Origin: Cristatella mucedo
Lineage: Eukaryota > Bryozoa > Phylactolaemata > Cristatellidae
Assembly: GCA_009760855.2 (NCBI GenBank)
Contig: WPIO01000007.1
Span: 2,324,501 to 2,388,500, forward strand
DNA length: 64,000 bases
Direction of reading: 5' to 3'
The notes beneath the pieces are model-generated. The model searched no databases, was not told the DNA's origin, and saw only the letters and a program-made list of their open reading frames with translations. Of this stretch, positions 51,201-64,000 are shown piece after piece. The number at the start of each line of letters is the position of its first letter. Within the stretch, counting starts at the first letter, position 1. A program made the translations under genes and the position numbers.

Positions 51201-54200
51201 AACGTTCTGCTAATTTAAAACAGCAAAAAGAAACTTCTATTGGACAGCATGGCTGAACAAGGAGGCACAGAGCTACATTACAGCCAACATATCACCATAA
51301 AAGGTGGACAAGATTTTTTCGTGGCTGAAGAGCATCCACAGCTTAAGCAGGGTTACTATGCAGAAGACTAGCTAGACCTTGAAAAAAGTACAGCAACAGA
51401 GTAACAGAGCTGTGGTACTAGGTCGCGATAAACAGCAAAAATTGTACCAGCTATTGCCGACAGCTCCTTGCGGACAATATCGGCAGCCTTCAACAGCCTT
51501 GACATATCCTCCCCTGAGTTGCACACGTCGCCCTAGGATAAGAAAAAATGCACTGTAGTCAAACCTTCATACAGGCCTCGATCATTTTAAATGTGACTGT
51601 TAGGAGGAGGACGAATGCGATTGGGATCAGTGGCGGAGCCAAGATTTTTTTTATCTGGGGTGCCAGACCTGCAAAATTGTTATGTATGGAACAAGACCCA
51701 CAAGATTTTCACATAGACAGGGCTAGACCCGCAATTATTTAAACAGTATAGTGCAAAATTAGTGTTTATTCGACACGAAGGCTTGGCAGCAGTCAGACTC
51801 AAAAGGTACACCACAGCTTTCAGCAATTTGAAACTAGCCCCCCACATACTTACACAAATGTAGCGATGGATCGAGTATGCGCTGCAACAATTGAGAAACT
51901 ATAGATTCCTAGCCTTATGCTCTTACACACCATGGCATCAAGAATTATACAGGTCCGAAAAATTACAAGTAGAAAAACCAAACCGGCTATTCAAGGTCAC
52001 CAAAAAAGAAAAAATCTGGGCAAATAAGACTACTTTGCCCAAAAATACAAAGTAAAACAGTATTAGAAGGCACAAATGCAACTGGATATTCTAGATGGGT
52101 GTGCATAATAATAATAGGCAATTTGTACAGTTCATCTAAACTGGTCCATGCATTTGTGAGACCCCATCTTGACCTCTGTAACTAACTGCTTGCTGGTCTA
52201 CCGGCCTGTACACTCATGCGCTTACAGCTGGTGCAAAACTCGGCAGCTAGACTTGTCTATCGTGAGCATCGAAGTTGCCACGTCACAACACTTCTCGCCG
52301 ACCTGCACTGGCTCCTAGACAAGCAACGCATCGCCTTCAAGGTTTTGTAACTCACTTTATACTACTACTACTAATAATAATAATGCACTTGATAAAGCGC
52401 CCTCAGAGAACTTAATCTCTTTCTAGGCGCTTTACATTTGCTGACTTTTTAGTTCCCTTCATTCTTTGGCTCCAGCTTACTTGTCAGATCTACTCCCCCA
52501 CCAGGCTAAAGCATCGTACCACCTGCTTTCCGGGATCTAATTGTTTACTTATACCCCCTACAAACCTCGAATACTTTGGAGATCGTGCTTTTAGTTTGTA
52601 TGCACCCAAAATCTGGAACTTACTCCCGACTAGCATCACGACATCTATTGACTTGTCCACGTTTAAAAAGAATACAAAAACGCATCTATTTATCCCACCA
52701 TTTAGTGGGTCCCTGTGATTCATCCTTTATGTACTTTTACTTGCTGACACTGGCTGCAAGGCTGGTCTTCAAGTCCCAGCGGTTTGAGCACGTGTCACCT
52801 TTGCTGGAAGAGCTAGGATGGTTGCCGGTTGAGTAAAGGATACAGAGCAAAGTTCTTACACTGACCCACAAGGCCCGCCACGGCTTGGCTCCTTCATACC
52901 TAGCTGAACTGCTACATCAGTTTCAGCCTGTTAGCGCCCTCAGGTCCCGTGTGGACAATAAATTAGCTGTCCCATTCCTCCGCTTAAAGACAGTTGGCGA
53001 CAGAAGCTTTAGCTCTGCAGGTCCTAGACTGTGGAACTCGCTTCCACAATTCTTACGCAACGACATTTACTCTCCAACTGCCGACTATGGCACATCTTTT
53101 TCAGCGGTCCTGAGCTGCTACTTCTATGCTACTCACTACCTCAACTGCTCTCCTGACTCTGCTATGCTTCCCACTTTCTCTTTGTTGCGTGAGACGAAGT
53201 CTGTTGGGTACCGAATGCGTACCGAAAGCCGCTTAGGCTGTGAGTGCGCTATACAAAACTCTCCTGCGTAACGCCCACATGGTCTTTATGACTTTGTGGA
53301 GTTACTGACGGAGATACATTACATTACTGTGCATGCTGCCACCAACCATACTTGCATGCTGACCCTGAGCATGTCACCCCTAAACATGCTATTCTTGTTG
53401 CATATTGAGCATGCTACCACTAACCATTCGATCGTGCTTCATTTGCAGGAAATATGAAGCACGTAGAAAGAGATTGAGTTCTCTGAGGGCACTTTATCAA
53501 GTGGATTATTATTATTATTATTATAGTGTCGGACAACACTTCCCACTGATCAACGTAAAATTTGAAACGTGAGTTCAGCTCTGCTTGCACATTAATTACT
53601 GCAGCCTTGTATTTCTGATTTTAATTGAATAAGTATTACCACACATGTCATCAAACATCCTGAAGCTAATTTTTCGGCAATCGTGGACATGTAGCATACC
53701 CCTTCAGTAAGACCCCTGGGTCTGGGCCCAGATGTAAGGTACATTAATCCGAGCCATCTAATCTCACGATTGCTATAGCCTATTTTATGAAGCGACATTA
53801 CCATGGCGTGGTCAGTGCAGTGTTTCTCCCTCGGTATTTCGCCACTATATGTGGTCTATCCAGAAGTATATAGGTAGGGGTGAATGTAAGTGTCATCCTT
53901 GCACTAATGTAGCAGTTCGCAGAACTATGGTGCAGTCTATTATTAAGGTTGGGAAATCCAGAAAGATGTTGTTCCCTTAAAAATGGTAGGGCTTCGGTTT
54001 AAATTGGTCGGATGTTGAGCATTTTTTTGTAACATGCCTGTAAGTAGGACGACTAATGCCACCCAGGAGACTGCATCTCGATAACTGGGGCTGACCCAAG
54101 TTCCGAGATCCTCTGAGACTTTGGTTTGTGCCAGCTCAAATACTGAGAATTAATAGATGAAAGGATTTTTGCACCTGAGTATATAAGGGTGTTCCTGTAA

Positions 54201-56800
54201 TTATAATAATAATAGTTGGCTGCTTGTATAGCGCCCCATGTGAACCAAATCTCTATTCAGATGCTTTACAAATCGTTGTAGGAGAAGCAATAACCAAGGG
54301 TTAGTGGCATGCAGGGTAACAAGAATGCAAAAGTAAACAAGTATCATGCTTAGGCAAGCATGCGGAATGAAGCAAACATGAAGACACTGATGGCTACTGG
54401 TTAGTTAGACCTCTGACTAGTAACAAGCACTGAATCATGCAGAAGTAAGCAAGCAAAGCACACAGCAACAACAAAAACGGACTGCTCATACTTGCACATC
54501 TAAATGTAAGTAATCTAACTACATTAGGAGTAAACCAAGTTTCTTCAGTGGGAGTACTGATTCTGGGCTGTATGCCACTTATAGGACAAGATTGCCTTAT
54601 TCGGCCAGGTTTCTTGTGTGACCAGAAACTGCTGGCTTAGTTTTGTTTTAGCTTCGAAAGTTAATTTACGTGGCTATTTGCTCATCCAAGGGGCAGTTCA
54701 ACTTTTAGTTTTGCAAAACTCTTAGGTACTAGCTGATGCTGGCAAGGGACTAAACACACGGGGCCGTAAGAGCACTAGCCATGCTTAAGATAAATGCAAA
54801 TAGTAGCGGTAGGCCGGCATTTACCAAAGCTAGTCTTTGAGCAGCACCTAATGCGAAGGTACTAAAGACACCTCCTAGGCCAAACTGGTAACGAAAATGC
54901 AGGCTATACGTATCTAGGAAAATATGAATCTTAAGATTCGCTGTTTTATTCAGCAACCAGTTAAGAGCGTTTGAGGCTGGGCTGCAATAATAAAACTTGC
55001 AAAAAAATCAACCTGGCTGACCATCCTCAAATAGGAAAAAGCGACAAAGGGTTCCAAAAATGACAATGCCTTGAAACAAAAAGTACTTGCACAAGTTACA
55101 CTGCAAGGCCCAAACAGACAAATGTCAACCAGACGAAGCCAGCAATAAGCTTGGACATGTGACATGCCGAAGCTCGAACCGCTGCAAACAGCAGACAAGA
55201 GAAACGAACTTGCACGAGGCTGAACGCACCTGTTTGGTGGAATTTCGGATGCCCAAGTGGCAACTATATGCGCTCAGTTGTAGGCCATCTGTAACGTTGC
55301 AACAACAAAAAAAGTTACCCAGCTGGGCAGGCTGCTTAAGGCGTGCCGTCGCTCAAGATGCACCGGGAGGAGCTCACCTATTGGGTCCGGCCGAACATCT
55401 GTGGCAAGCCACCAGCTGGCAGCCACCGCAGCTACAACGACCAGCGCGTAGACGTAATACTGCTTCAGCATATCTTGCAGCCTCAGTAGCCCAGATCTGC
55501 ATGCGGCAGCGGCGCAAGGCAGCAATGGCTGCGATGCCGACTGAGCTTTCGTTTTAGCCTCGACAGCGGGGCAGTCTGAACGACTTGCTGGCACAGGACC
55601 GGTGCTGTCTCGGAACCGTCTGAGCGACTCCCTCGCACTAATATCGCCCATGTACGACTGGGTCCTGCTCACGGGGGCATAGGCCGACGACGTGAGAAGC
55701 GCTGCTGGTCGTTGCGTTGCCGCCACTACGCGAGAAGCAATGTCGGCTGCACGAGACGCCGCAGCCGCAGCAGGGCTGCCGATTTGACTGCCGAACGTAT
55801 GGGACTTGTACTCGGACCTGCGCTGCGTAATCACAGGCACTGATGCTGCAGGAGAGCTCAGCAGTGAGGGCGCAATAGAAGTGCGACCGGCTACACTTGC
55901 AGTGCTGCTGCGGAAGCCGACATTGATTTCCGGCCTCTGAGGTGAGGCGGCCACGGGGTCAAGCTCGTCGGCCGCTTGGTACGATGCAGTGCTGGCATCC
56001 AGGTAGGACGACGTGTTGACGCTGCGGTTCACCATGGGCACGTGGCTCTCATCCACGTCCGACAGCTCGATCTCCATTTCGTTCTCTGCAGGCAACGCAG
56101 GGCCAACGCGAGACTGCGGCTTCTGCTGCACGGCTCGACCGCTTCCTCTACGGCTCTGTTCGGCGGAAGCTCGCTCGCTGGCTTCGCCCGCCGACGCCAC
56201 CGTTTCGGCGACAACAGCAGCAGCTGCGGTCGCGGCGGCAGAAGACGATCTGCCGGTTCCGGTTCGTCGCACGGCCGCTTGGGAGTCGGCCGCTTGGCGT
56301 CTGGGCACGCTCTCTCTTCGCGACGTTGACAGTGCCATCGCAGTCAAAGAATCTTTCCTCTCGACATCCGAGTCTTTTGACGGGCCGCGCGCTGAGCTTG
56401 CAATCTTTCTTAGGAATACGTCCCTTGTGCTCGAGGTGACCACCACGTTCTCGCCCGTAAGCTCCTTTATCTTGCTTCTAATGGTCTCGTCCGACAGCGT
56501 TTCTGCGGCTGCGGCTACTGCGGCTATTGCTGGACCAGCGGGTTCACGAGACGCACGGTTGGACGCCCTCGATTTACGCGCCAATTTGGCCTCCGGCTCG
56601 CTATCGTCCGAGCTGAGCCCGTAAGCCCGCGAAACACCGTTTGAATTATCACCTATCCTACCGGCCTCAACGCGGCTGGAGCGCAAAGACTCAAGCTTCT
56701 TCACCATGATGGCCCGCGTGGAACCTGTAACGGGCCCAACGTCGGTTCCCATCAACACCTTTAACTCCTCGCGAAGCTGGGCATCCGTGAGCTCCGCCAT
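27087..56800 (-). CDS. LEMD3: LEMD3/MAN1 inner nuclear membrane protein (complete, twelve exons, two LEM domains)
   Basis: Inner nuclear membrane protein that ties chromatin (via BAF) to the envelope; in known animals its C-terminal domain binds R-SMADs and restrains TGF-beta/BMP signalling. Exons, in transcript order: 56800-55378, 55288-55230, 51532-51448, 45874-45792, 36806-36739, 36663-36503, 36416-36315, 34610-34387, 30257-30115, 28013-27908, 27827-27749, 27208-27087; 2655 bases, 884 residues, all phases agree. Layout: LEM 1-43, second LEM-like 101-138, Ser/Ala-rich linker, membrane segment about 448-466, lumenal region about 467-612, second membrane segment 613-634, MSC domain about 640-735, RRM/UHM about 770-875. 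The RRM and EKC/VHIAVD/NS motifs separate it from LEMD2, which lacks the RRM. Intron 11 uses a GC donor. Large introns are LINE-filled. Two LEM domains are unusual for this family. Confidence 0.94.
27749..27827 (-). CDS. LEMD3: LEMD3 exon 11: RRM/UHM
   Basis: Acceptor ctgcag; 79 bases encoding [20 protein letters not shown] and HGWWFD. It must leave at phase 1 through a GC donor (GACG|gcaagt) to join the Gly-Lys of exon 12. The GT three bases inside the intron would break the frame. Confidence 0.93.
27908..28013 (-). CDS. LEMD3: LEMD3 exon 10: RRM/UHM
   Basis: Acceptor ctctag, donor gtacag; 106 bases. Encodes [18 protein letters not shown] and [10 protein letters not shown], the helix and strand that separate MAN1 from other UHM proteins. 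Confidence 0.95.
28014..30114 (-). other. LEMD3 intron 9
   Basis: 2.1 kb, mostly unique-looking sequence. Holds a type B SINE at 28215-28370; nothing else recognised. Confidence 0.6.
28215..28370 (-). mobile_element. tRNA-derived SINE remnant (type B)
   Basis: Order gattagcttattaatatagcag, gagcctcag, cttgcagcatgcaatgaaggattg, then a degraded B box. Same family as 17254-17560. Confidence 0.55.
30115..30257 (-). CDS. LEMD3: LEMD3 exon 9: linker to the RRM
   Basis: Acceptor tgtag, donor gtatgt; 143 bases, phase 0 to 2. Encodes KVWQGH and [15 protein letters not shown], the linker and first strand of the MAN1-type UHM. Confidence 0.94.
30327..32945 (-). mobile_element. LINE family 1, with a family 2 LINE in its 3' UTR
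   Basis: Minus strand: reverse transcriptase ([40 protein letters not shown]) 32928-32640, post-YADD region 32392 on ([20 protein letters not shown]), C-terminal domain to 31648, 3' UTR to 31501, then, after the family 2 insert, the stem-loop and (TTA)n at 30410-30327. Confidence 0.9.
30416..31500 (-). mobile_element. LINE family 2 insertion flanked by GAAATG
   Basis: 5'-truncated copy: 31298-30759 is an open 179-codon frame ([56 protein letters not shown]), preceded by [11 protein letters not shown]. The host LINE is interrupted between two copies of GAAATG (30410-30415 and 31501-31506), a likely target-site duplication. Confidence 0.88.
32946..34386 (-). other. LEMD3 intron 8, unassigned part
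   Basis: A short (TAA)n at 33053 with a diverged tail, then sequence without recognised content. Short ORFs on both strands have no family resemblance. Confidence 0.4.
34387..34610 (-). CDS. LEMD3: LEMD3 exon 8: MSC winged-helix domain
   Basis: Acceptor gttaag, donor gtttgt; 224 bases. Encodes [36 protein letters not shown] and [11 protein letters not shown], the signature of Man1/Src1 C-terminal domains. Confidence 0.96.
34611..36314 (-). other. LEMD3 intron 7
   Basis: 1.7 kb; contains the family 3 LINE piece and a CT microsatellite at 35444-35468. Confidence 0.6.
35240..35735 (+). mobile_element. LINE C-terminal fragment, third family
   Basis: Plus-strand frames read [14 protein letters not shown]-like, HRINFKI-like and [15 protein letters not shown]-like segments. 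They follow the same C-terminal domain pattern as families 1 and 2 but differ from both. A related piece is at 41110-41345. Confidence 0.55.
36315..36416 (-). CDS. LEMD3: LEMD3 exon 7: membrane segment end and basic/acidic helix
   Basis: Acceptor ttgcag, donor gtaagt; 102 bases. Encodes [20 protein letters not shown] and [13 protein letters not shown], matching the start of the nucleoplasmic MSC region. Confidence 0.93.
36503..36663 (-). CDS. LEMD3: LEMD3 exon 6: end of lumenal domain and start of second membrane segment
   Basis: Acceptor tttaag, donor gtgcgt; 161 bases, phase 2 to 1. Ends [20 protein letters not shown], the aromatic/Cys run-in and first half of the second membrane helix. 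Separated from its neighbours by introns of only 75 and 86 bases. Confidence 0.92.
36739..36806 (-). CDS. LEMD3: LEMD3 exon 5: lumenal domain, NPDWGVR motif
   Basis: Acceptor cttcag, donor gtaaga; 68 bases, phase 0 to 2. Encodes [27 protein letters not shown] corresponds to the NP-WG-R turn near the end of the lumenal domain in LEM/MSC proteins. Confidence 0.88.
37672..39900 (-). mobile_element. LINE family 2, best-preserved reverse transcriptase
   Basis: 39328-38537 is a 263-codon open frame with [53 protein letters not shown] and [18 protein letters not shown]. The linker lies to about 39850, the C-terminal domain at 38295-37840, and the 3' end near 37672. A few stops and frameshifts make it inactive. 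Confidence 0.92.
40267..41105 (-). mobile_element. LINE family 2, decayed
   Basis: Minus strand C-terminal domain with stops ([20 protein letters not shown] at 41060) and the gagttacag-aga-acttacattac 3' end near 40267. Confidence 0.8.
41106..42130 (+). mobile_element. Cluster of LINE 3' ends with (ATT)n tails
   Basis: A family 3 C-terminal piece at 41110-41345, then three successive 3' ends of the gtaaagcgcc-gagatt-gttctc-gggcgc type ending in (ATT)n at about 41598, 41720 and 41921. Each is a separate truncated insertion. Confidence 0.65.
42180..43390 (+). mobile_element. LINE family 2, plus-strand copy
   Basis: Frames [40 protein letters not shown] and [17 protein letters not shown]; 3' end gagttacagacggagatacattacac at 43363. 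The first 160 bases are a shuffled or partly inverted piece of the same family. Confidence 0.85.
43390..43650 (+). pseudogene. Possible Tc1/mariner transposase C-terminal relic
   Basis: Frame [30 protein letters not shown], then after a stop [10 protein letters not shown]. This follows the Tc1-type ending W-x-I-x-C-x-x-L-x-x-SMPxRI-x-x-VIK. No terminal inverted repeats located. Confidence 0.45.
43651..45469. other. AT-rich intron sequence in LEMD3 intron 4
   Basis: No gene on either strand. Contains a 159-base tandem duplication at 44201-44516; short ORFs elsewhere look like noise. Confidence 0.4.
44201..44516 (+). repeat. 159-base tandem duplication (two copies)
   Basis: Copy 1 begins at 44201 (acctcgatgttcc), copy 2 at 44360, with few differences (for example caaaagatttgg against caacagatttga). 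A recent local duplication in intronic DNA. Confidence 0.9.
45470..45760 (-). mobile_element. LINE family 1 3' UTR fragment
   Basis: Minus-strand stem-loop and 3' UTR blocks (gcatgcacaaagtcagcatg), ending next to LEMD3 exon 4; 32 bases separate it from the exon end. Confidence 0.65.
45792..45874 (-). CDS. LEMD3: LEMD3 exon 4: lumenal domain
   Basis: Acceptor taccag, donor gtattt; 83 bases, phase 1 to 0. Encodes [20 protein letters not shown]; the Cys directly after the exon 3 helix fits the family pattern. Confidence 0.88.
46513..46700 (-). mobile_element. LINE family 1 3'-end fragment
   Basis: aataataataataattcactt then the reverse stem-loop and 3' UTR up to the cacagggtcagcatgc block. Confidence 0.8.
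46701..49284. other. LEMD3 intron 3, mostly unassigned
   Basis: A degraded LINE family 1 3' UTR lies at about 48500-48740 (minus). A small direct repeat of cccccaaatattgat occurs near 48903 and 48930. No exon with matching phase was found. Confidence 0.4.
49285..50700 (-). mobile_element. LINE family 1, decayed
   Basis: Minus strand C-terminal domain ([36 protein letters not shown]), post-YADD region near 49900, reverse-transcriptase remnants to 50440 and linker (LISKFIS) at 50650. Confidence 0.75.
51448..51532 (-). CDS. LEMD3: LEMD3 exon 3: lumenal domain
   Basis: Acceptor atcctag, donor gtacaa; 85 bases, phase 0 to 1. Encodes [20 protein letters not shown] and RKELSAIAG, the helix that precedes the conserved lumenal Cys in MAN1/LEMD2 proteins. 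Confidence 0.88.
52100..53525 (+). mobile_element. LINE family 1 interrupted by a family 1 tail and by a family 2 LINE
   Basis: Plus-strand family 1 C-terminal coding at 52140-52350 and 52446-52740, 3' UTR resuming at 53330 and ending in (ATT)n at 53503-53524. Between are a reverse family 1 tail (about 52372-52445) and a family 2 copy (52753-53325). Confidence 0.85.
52753..53325 (+). mobile_element. LINE family 2 insertion flanked by ACTG
   Basis: Family 2 C-terminal domain ([38 protein letters not shown]) and complete 3' end with acattacatt tail. The host 3' UTR reads continuously across ACTG at 52749 and ACTG at 53326. Confidence 0.85.
53526..55229. other. LEMD3 intron 2, 5' part
   Basis: Holds a LINE/SINE-like 3' tail at about 54205-54300 (gcttgtatagcgccccatgtg) and a minus reading [12 protein letters not shown] near 53790 that recalls a transposase helix-turn-helix, too short to call. 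Confidence 0.4.
55230..55288 (-). CDS. LEMD3: LEMD3 exon 2: start of lumenal domain
   Basis: Acceptor gttacag, donor gtgcgt; 59 bases, phase 1 to 0. Encodes [19 protein letters not shown] with one Cys and an N-glycosylation sequon (NST). It is the only 1-to-0 exon found that bridges exons 1 and 3 without conflict. Confidence 0.8.
55378..56800 (-). CDS. LEMD3: LEMD3 exon 1: two LEM domains, linker, first membrane segment
   Basis: ATG at 56800-56798. Residues 1-43 are a clear LEM domain ([21 protein letters not shown]). Residues 101-138 are a second ([28 protein letters not shown]). A low-complexity Ser/Ala/Arg linker with an acidic patch ([12 protein letters not shown]) follows, then [19 protein letters not shown] as membrane segment. 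The exon ends at donor ATAG|gtgagc; the frame stays open to 55274 but that tail is intron. Confidence 0.95.
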
Positions 56801-57017
56801 GACAGTGTCTCACTCCCACAGGTAAGAGCTCCGGTGACCCTCCCGCCGTGGTCTGCCGAGGGTGTTCCGAATGCTAACTTGATAATTAAAATTAATAAAG
56901 AAAATAATTTCATTTCCAGCCTCTATTTCGTTTTGTCAGATTAGCAAGTGTAGAGGACGGTGACCGGGCCGATAACCCACCGGTTATTGCCGTCGCCGGT
57001 TATTGCAGTCGCCGGTT
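56801..57017. promoter_or_regulatory. Bidirectional promoter interval between LEMD3 and KDM7
   Basis: 217 bases separate the two start codons on opposite strands. Both genes must start transcription here or inside each other. The interval has an AT-rich core around 56880-56915 and a 16-base repeat at its KDM7 end. No TATA box is clear at a proper distance. Confidence 0.65.
56822..56919 (+). other. Possible intron in the KDM7 5' leader
   Basis: Plus-strand donor cacag|gtaagag at 56822 and acceptor tttcatttccag ending at 56919 would make a 98-base intron, the size of the other small introns here. If used, the KDM7 transcript starts antisense to LEMD3 exon 1. This is read from splice consensus only. 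Confidence 0.4.

Positions 57018-57027
<10 letters not shown>
56980..57027 (+). repeat. 16-base direct repeat carrying the KDM7 start codon
   Basis: Units CCGGTTATTGCCGTCG (56980) and CCGGTTATTGCAGTCG (56996) are followed by a diverged third unit CCGGTTATGGCGTCCC (57012) whose changes create the ATG at 57018. Confidence 0.85.
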
Positions 57028-62137
<5,110 letters not shown>

Positions 62138-62227
62138 TAGATTGGGGTGGAGAGAAGAGAATTGGTTGGGGCAGAATGCGTATCCACTACTGAATCGTTC
62201 GTTTTGGTGCTTCAGCAGCCTGAAACT

Positions 62228-63440
62228 CGAAAATAATAATAATAATAATGCACGTGATAAAGCGCCCTCAGAGAACTCAAAAAATAAATCTCTTTCTAGG
62301 CGCTTTACATTTGCTGCAAAGGGAAATGCAATTGAAAGGTGAGCAACATCATGCTTGATAAACAACATGTATAACATGATTAGCAGTGACATGCACAGGG
62401 TCAGCATGCAAATGTGGCAGCATGCACAGTGTCAGCACGCATAAGCACATCAAGGACGAATCACAAGGACCCACTAAATTCTGTCCTAAATAGGTGTGTT
62501 TTTAAGTTCTTTTTAAATGTGGTCAAGTCAGGGTATGTTCTGACGTAAGTCGGGAGGGAGTTCCAGGCTATGAGAGCATACGAACTAAATGCACGATCTC
62601 CAAACGATTTGAGGTTTGTACGAGGTATTGGTAGACTGTTGGATTCCGAAAAGCGGGTGGTACGATGCTTGGCCTGGTGGGGGAGAAGATCTGAGAGATA
62701 GGCTGGAGCCAAAGAGTGAAGTGACCTAAAAGTGAGCGACAAAACCTTGAAGTCGATCCGTTGCTTGACTGGTAGCCAGTGCATATCGGCGAGAAATGGT
62801 GTGATGTGGCAACTGTGCCGCTCACGACAGACAAGCCTAGCTGAGGAGTTTTGCACCAGCTGCAATCGCCTGATTGCACATGCCGGTAGGCCAGCGAGCA
62901 GTGAGTTGCAAAAGTCGAGATGGGATGTCACGAATGCATGAACCAATTTAGATATGGTATCCTTATCCAAACAAGCACGAATGTTTGGCAATGTTAGGTA
63001 GCTGAAAGTAGGCAGATTTGACTGTGGAGCTGATGTGGTCGTCTAACGAGAGGTCACTTTGGAACATGACACCTAGATTTCGAGCTGATTCAACAGGAGA
63101 TATGCTGGCAGAGCCCATTTTGAGCGTCAGCCTTTCCAATTTCTGAACCACACTGTTTTGCTCATAACTAGTAAGTTAGTTTTATCAGCATTTAGTTTTA
63201 GGAAATTTGCTGCCATCCATGTGCGGATGTCATCAATACATACAGCAAGTGATTTGAGAGAATTCGAGGTGCTCGAAGGCTGGGAGGGATCAAAGCAAAG
63301 GTGCAACTGAGTGTCATCGGCATAGAAGTGAAAGCCTAGATTGTGCTTGGCAATCACATCAGCAAGAGGGAGAGTGTAATCCGTGTCGGGTATGAGCATC
63401 AGCTTGGAGTGCGATGAGAGGATGTGACAGCACGACCTTT
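62228..63440 (-). mobile_element. LINE family 1 in KDM7 intron 7
   Basis: Minus strand: [20 protein letters not shown] at 63370-63300, [20 protein letters not shown], an unbroken 176-codon C-terminal frame 62991-62461, then stem-loop and (TTA)n at 62238. 5'-truncated upstream of YADD. Confidence 0.9.
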
Positions 63441-64000
63441 CGACCTCCACACGACCTGTCGTCGGGCTGGGTAGCGAGACCGAGTGACAAGTCTGCTGGC
63501 TCCACCACCAACACCTTTATTTCAAGCTACGCCGGCCAAGCCCAGCCTACGAAGACACTAGATGGCTGCTGGCATGGCTGCCGGGATCTAGCCCTCCCCT
63601 CCCGTTTGTACTCCTTCGGCAGTCCTTATATTCCATGCATGAGTATTTTTTCGCACTGTCGGACCATCGTTCGTTCCGAACCTGCCTGGCAGTTTGTGGT
63701 AGATGGATGTCCCCACAGATGCCACTAATGCATGGATTTAGGCAGGACTGTTGAGTCATCTGCCGGGTCATCGTCTGCCCTTTCACCGATCGTGAGCTTT
63801 CGGCTACTTAGGCAGTCTGAGAGAGCCCTCGCAAGGTCTCCACCCAGTGCTCGCAGGCTGCACGAGTCGTGTTCCTTCCGACAGAGGACTTCTCAGCTCT
63901 GTGTGGACGTGGCTGCAGCTCGGCAGCTGCCGTACGCTGCAGTGCTGTGCTGTGCCTGCTGAAGCGAGCACCACGAAGCAACAGTGGGCTGGCTTGTGCC
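63441..64000. other. Right end of window, unassigned
   Basis: Moderately GC-rich sequence abutting the truncated LINE. No JmjC exon or known element recognised. Confidence 0.4.

Noticed and set aside
54872-54913. A 42-base minus-strand exon ([13 protein letters not shown]) with acceptor cctag and phase 1-1, first taken as a LEMD3 lumenal exon
   Set aside because: Exons 55288-55230 and 51532-51448 give the expected lumenal helix and Cys pattern. They need a 1-to-0 then 0-to-1 phase series, which this piece would break.
55274-55377. Continuation of the LEM protein frame to a stop at 55274
   Set aside because: It passes a strong donor (ATAG|gtgagc), and the downstream exons of MAN1 are all present in phase.
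55976-56624. Plus-strand ORFs of 117 and 203 codons opposite LEMD3 exon 1
   Set aside because: Mirror frames of a Ser/Ala-rich coding exon, without start context or family resemblance.

Overview
The window is animal (metazoan) nuclear DNA: multi-exon genes with GT-AG introns, exons richer in G+C than their introns, and introns filled with decayed non-LTR retrotransposons, tRNA-derived SINEs and microsatellites. Nothing fixes the phylum. The proteins fit a non-vertebrate animal, and introns are either about 75-110 bases or several kilobases swollen by LINEs.

Four host genes can be assembled exon by exon, with every reading-frame phase consistent. (1) 2064-5699, plus strand: 3' part of a TGF-beta/activin type I receptor kinase (end of GS box, whole kinase domain, stop); its ectodomain and membrane segment lie before the window. 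(2) 14543-21954, plus: complete three-exon CHCHD4/MIA40, 134 residues. (3) 56800-27087, minus: complete twelve-exon LEMD3/MAN1, 884 residues, spread over 29.7 kb, with two LEM domains, two membrane segments, a lumenal domain, an MSC domain and a C-terminal RRM/UHM. (4) 57018-62071 and beyond, plus: first seven coding exons of a KDM7/PHF8-type histone demethylase (PHD finger and the start of JmjC), running off the right edge. LEMD3 and KDM7 are head to head with 217 bases between start codons. CHCHD4 and LEMD3 converge on a 5.1-kb repeat-rich interval.

Nearly everything else is repeats. At least three LINE types of the CR1/L2-like group (endonuclease plus reverse transcriptase) are present. 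Family 1 ends in a stem-loop and (ATT)n, family 2 ends in an ACATT-type tail, and family 3 is seen only as C-terminal pieces. They are nested in each other. Three SINE types carry tRNA-like A/B boxes, and one shares the 3' end of LINE family 1. A degenerate satellite-like array of about 165-175-base units lies at 7880-10360. A Tc1/mariner relic, a second coding relic and several simple repeats complete the picture.

Functionally, MAN1 in known animals binds receptor-regulated SMADs through its C-terminal domain and dampens TGF-beta/BMP signalling, so the window links a TGF-beta receptor with a nuclear-envelope antagonist of that pathway. Whether the linkage means anything is open.
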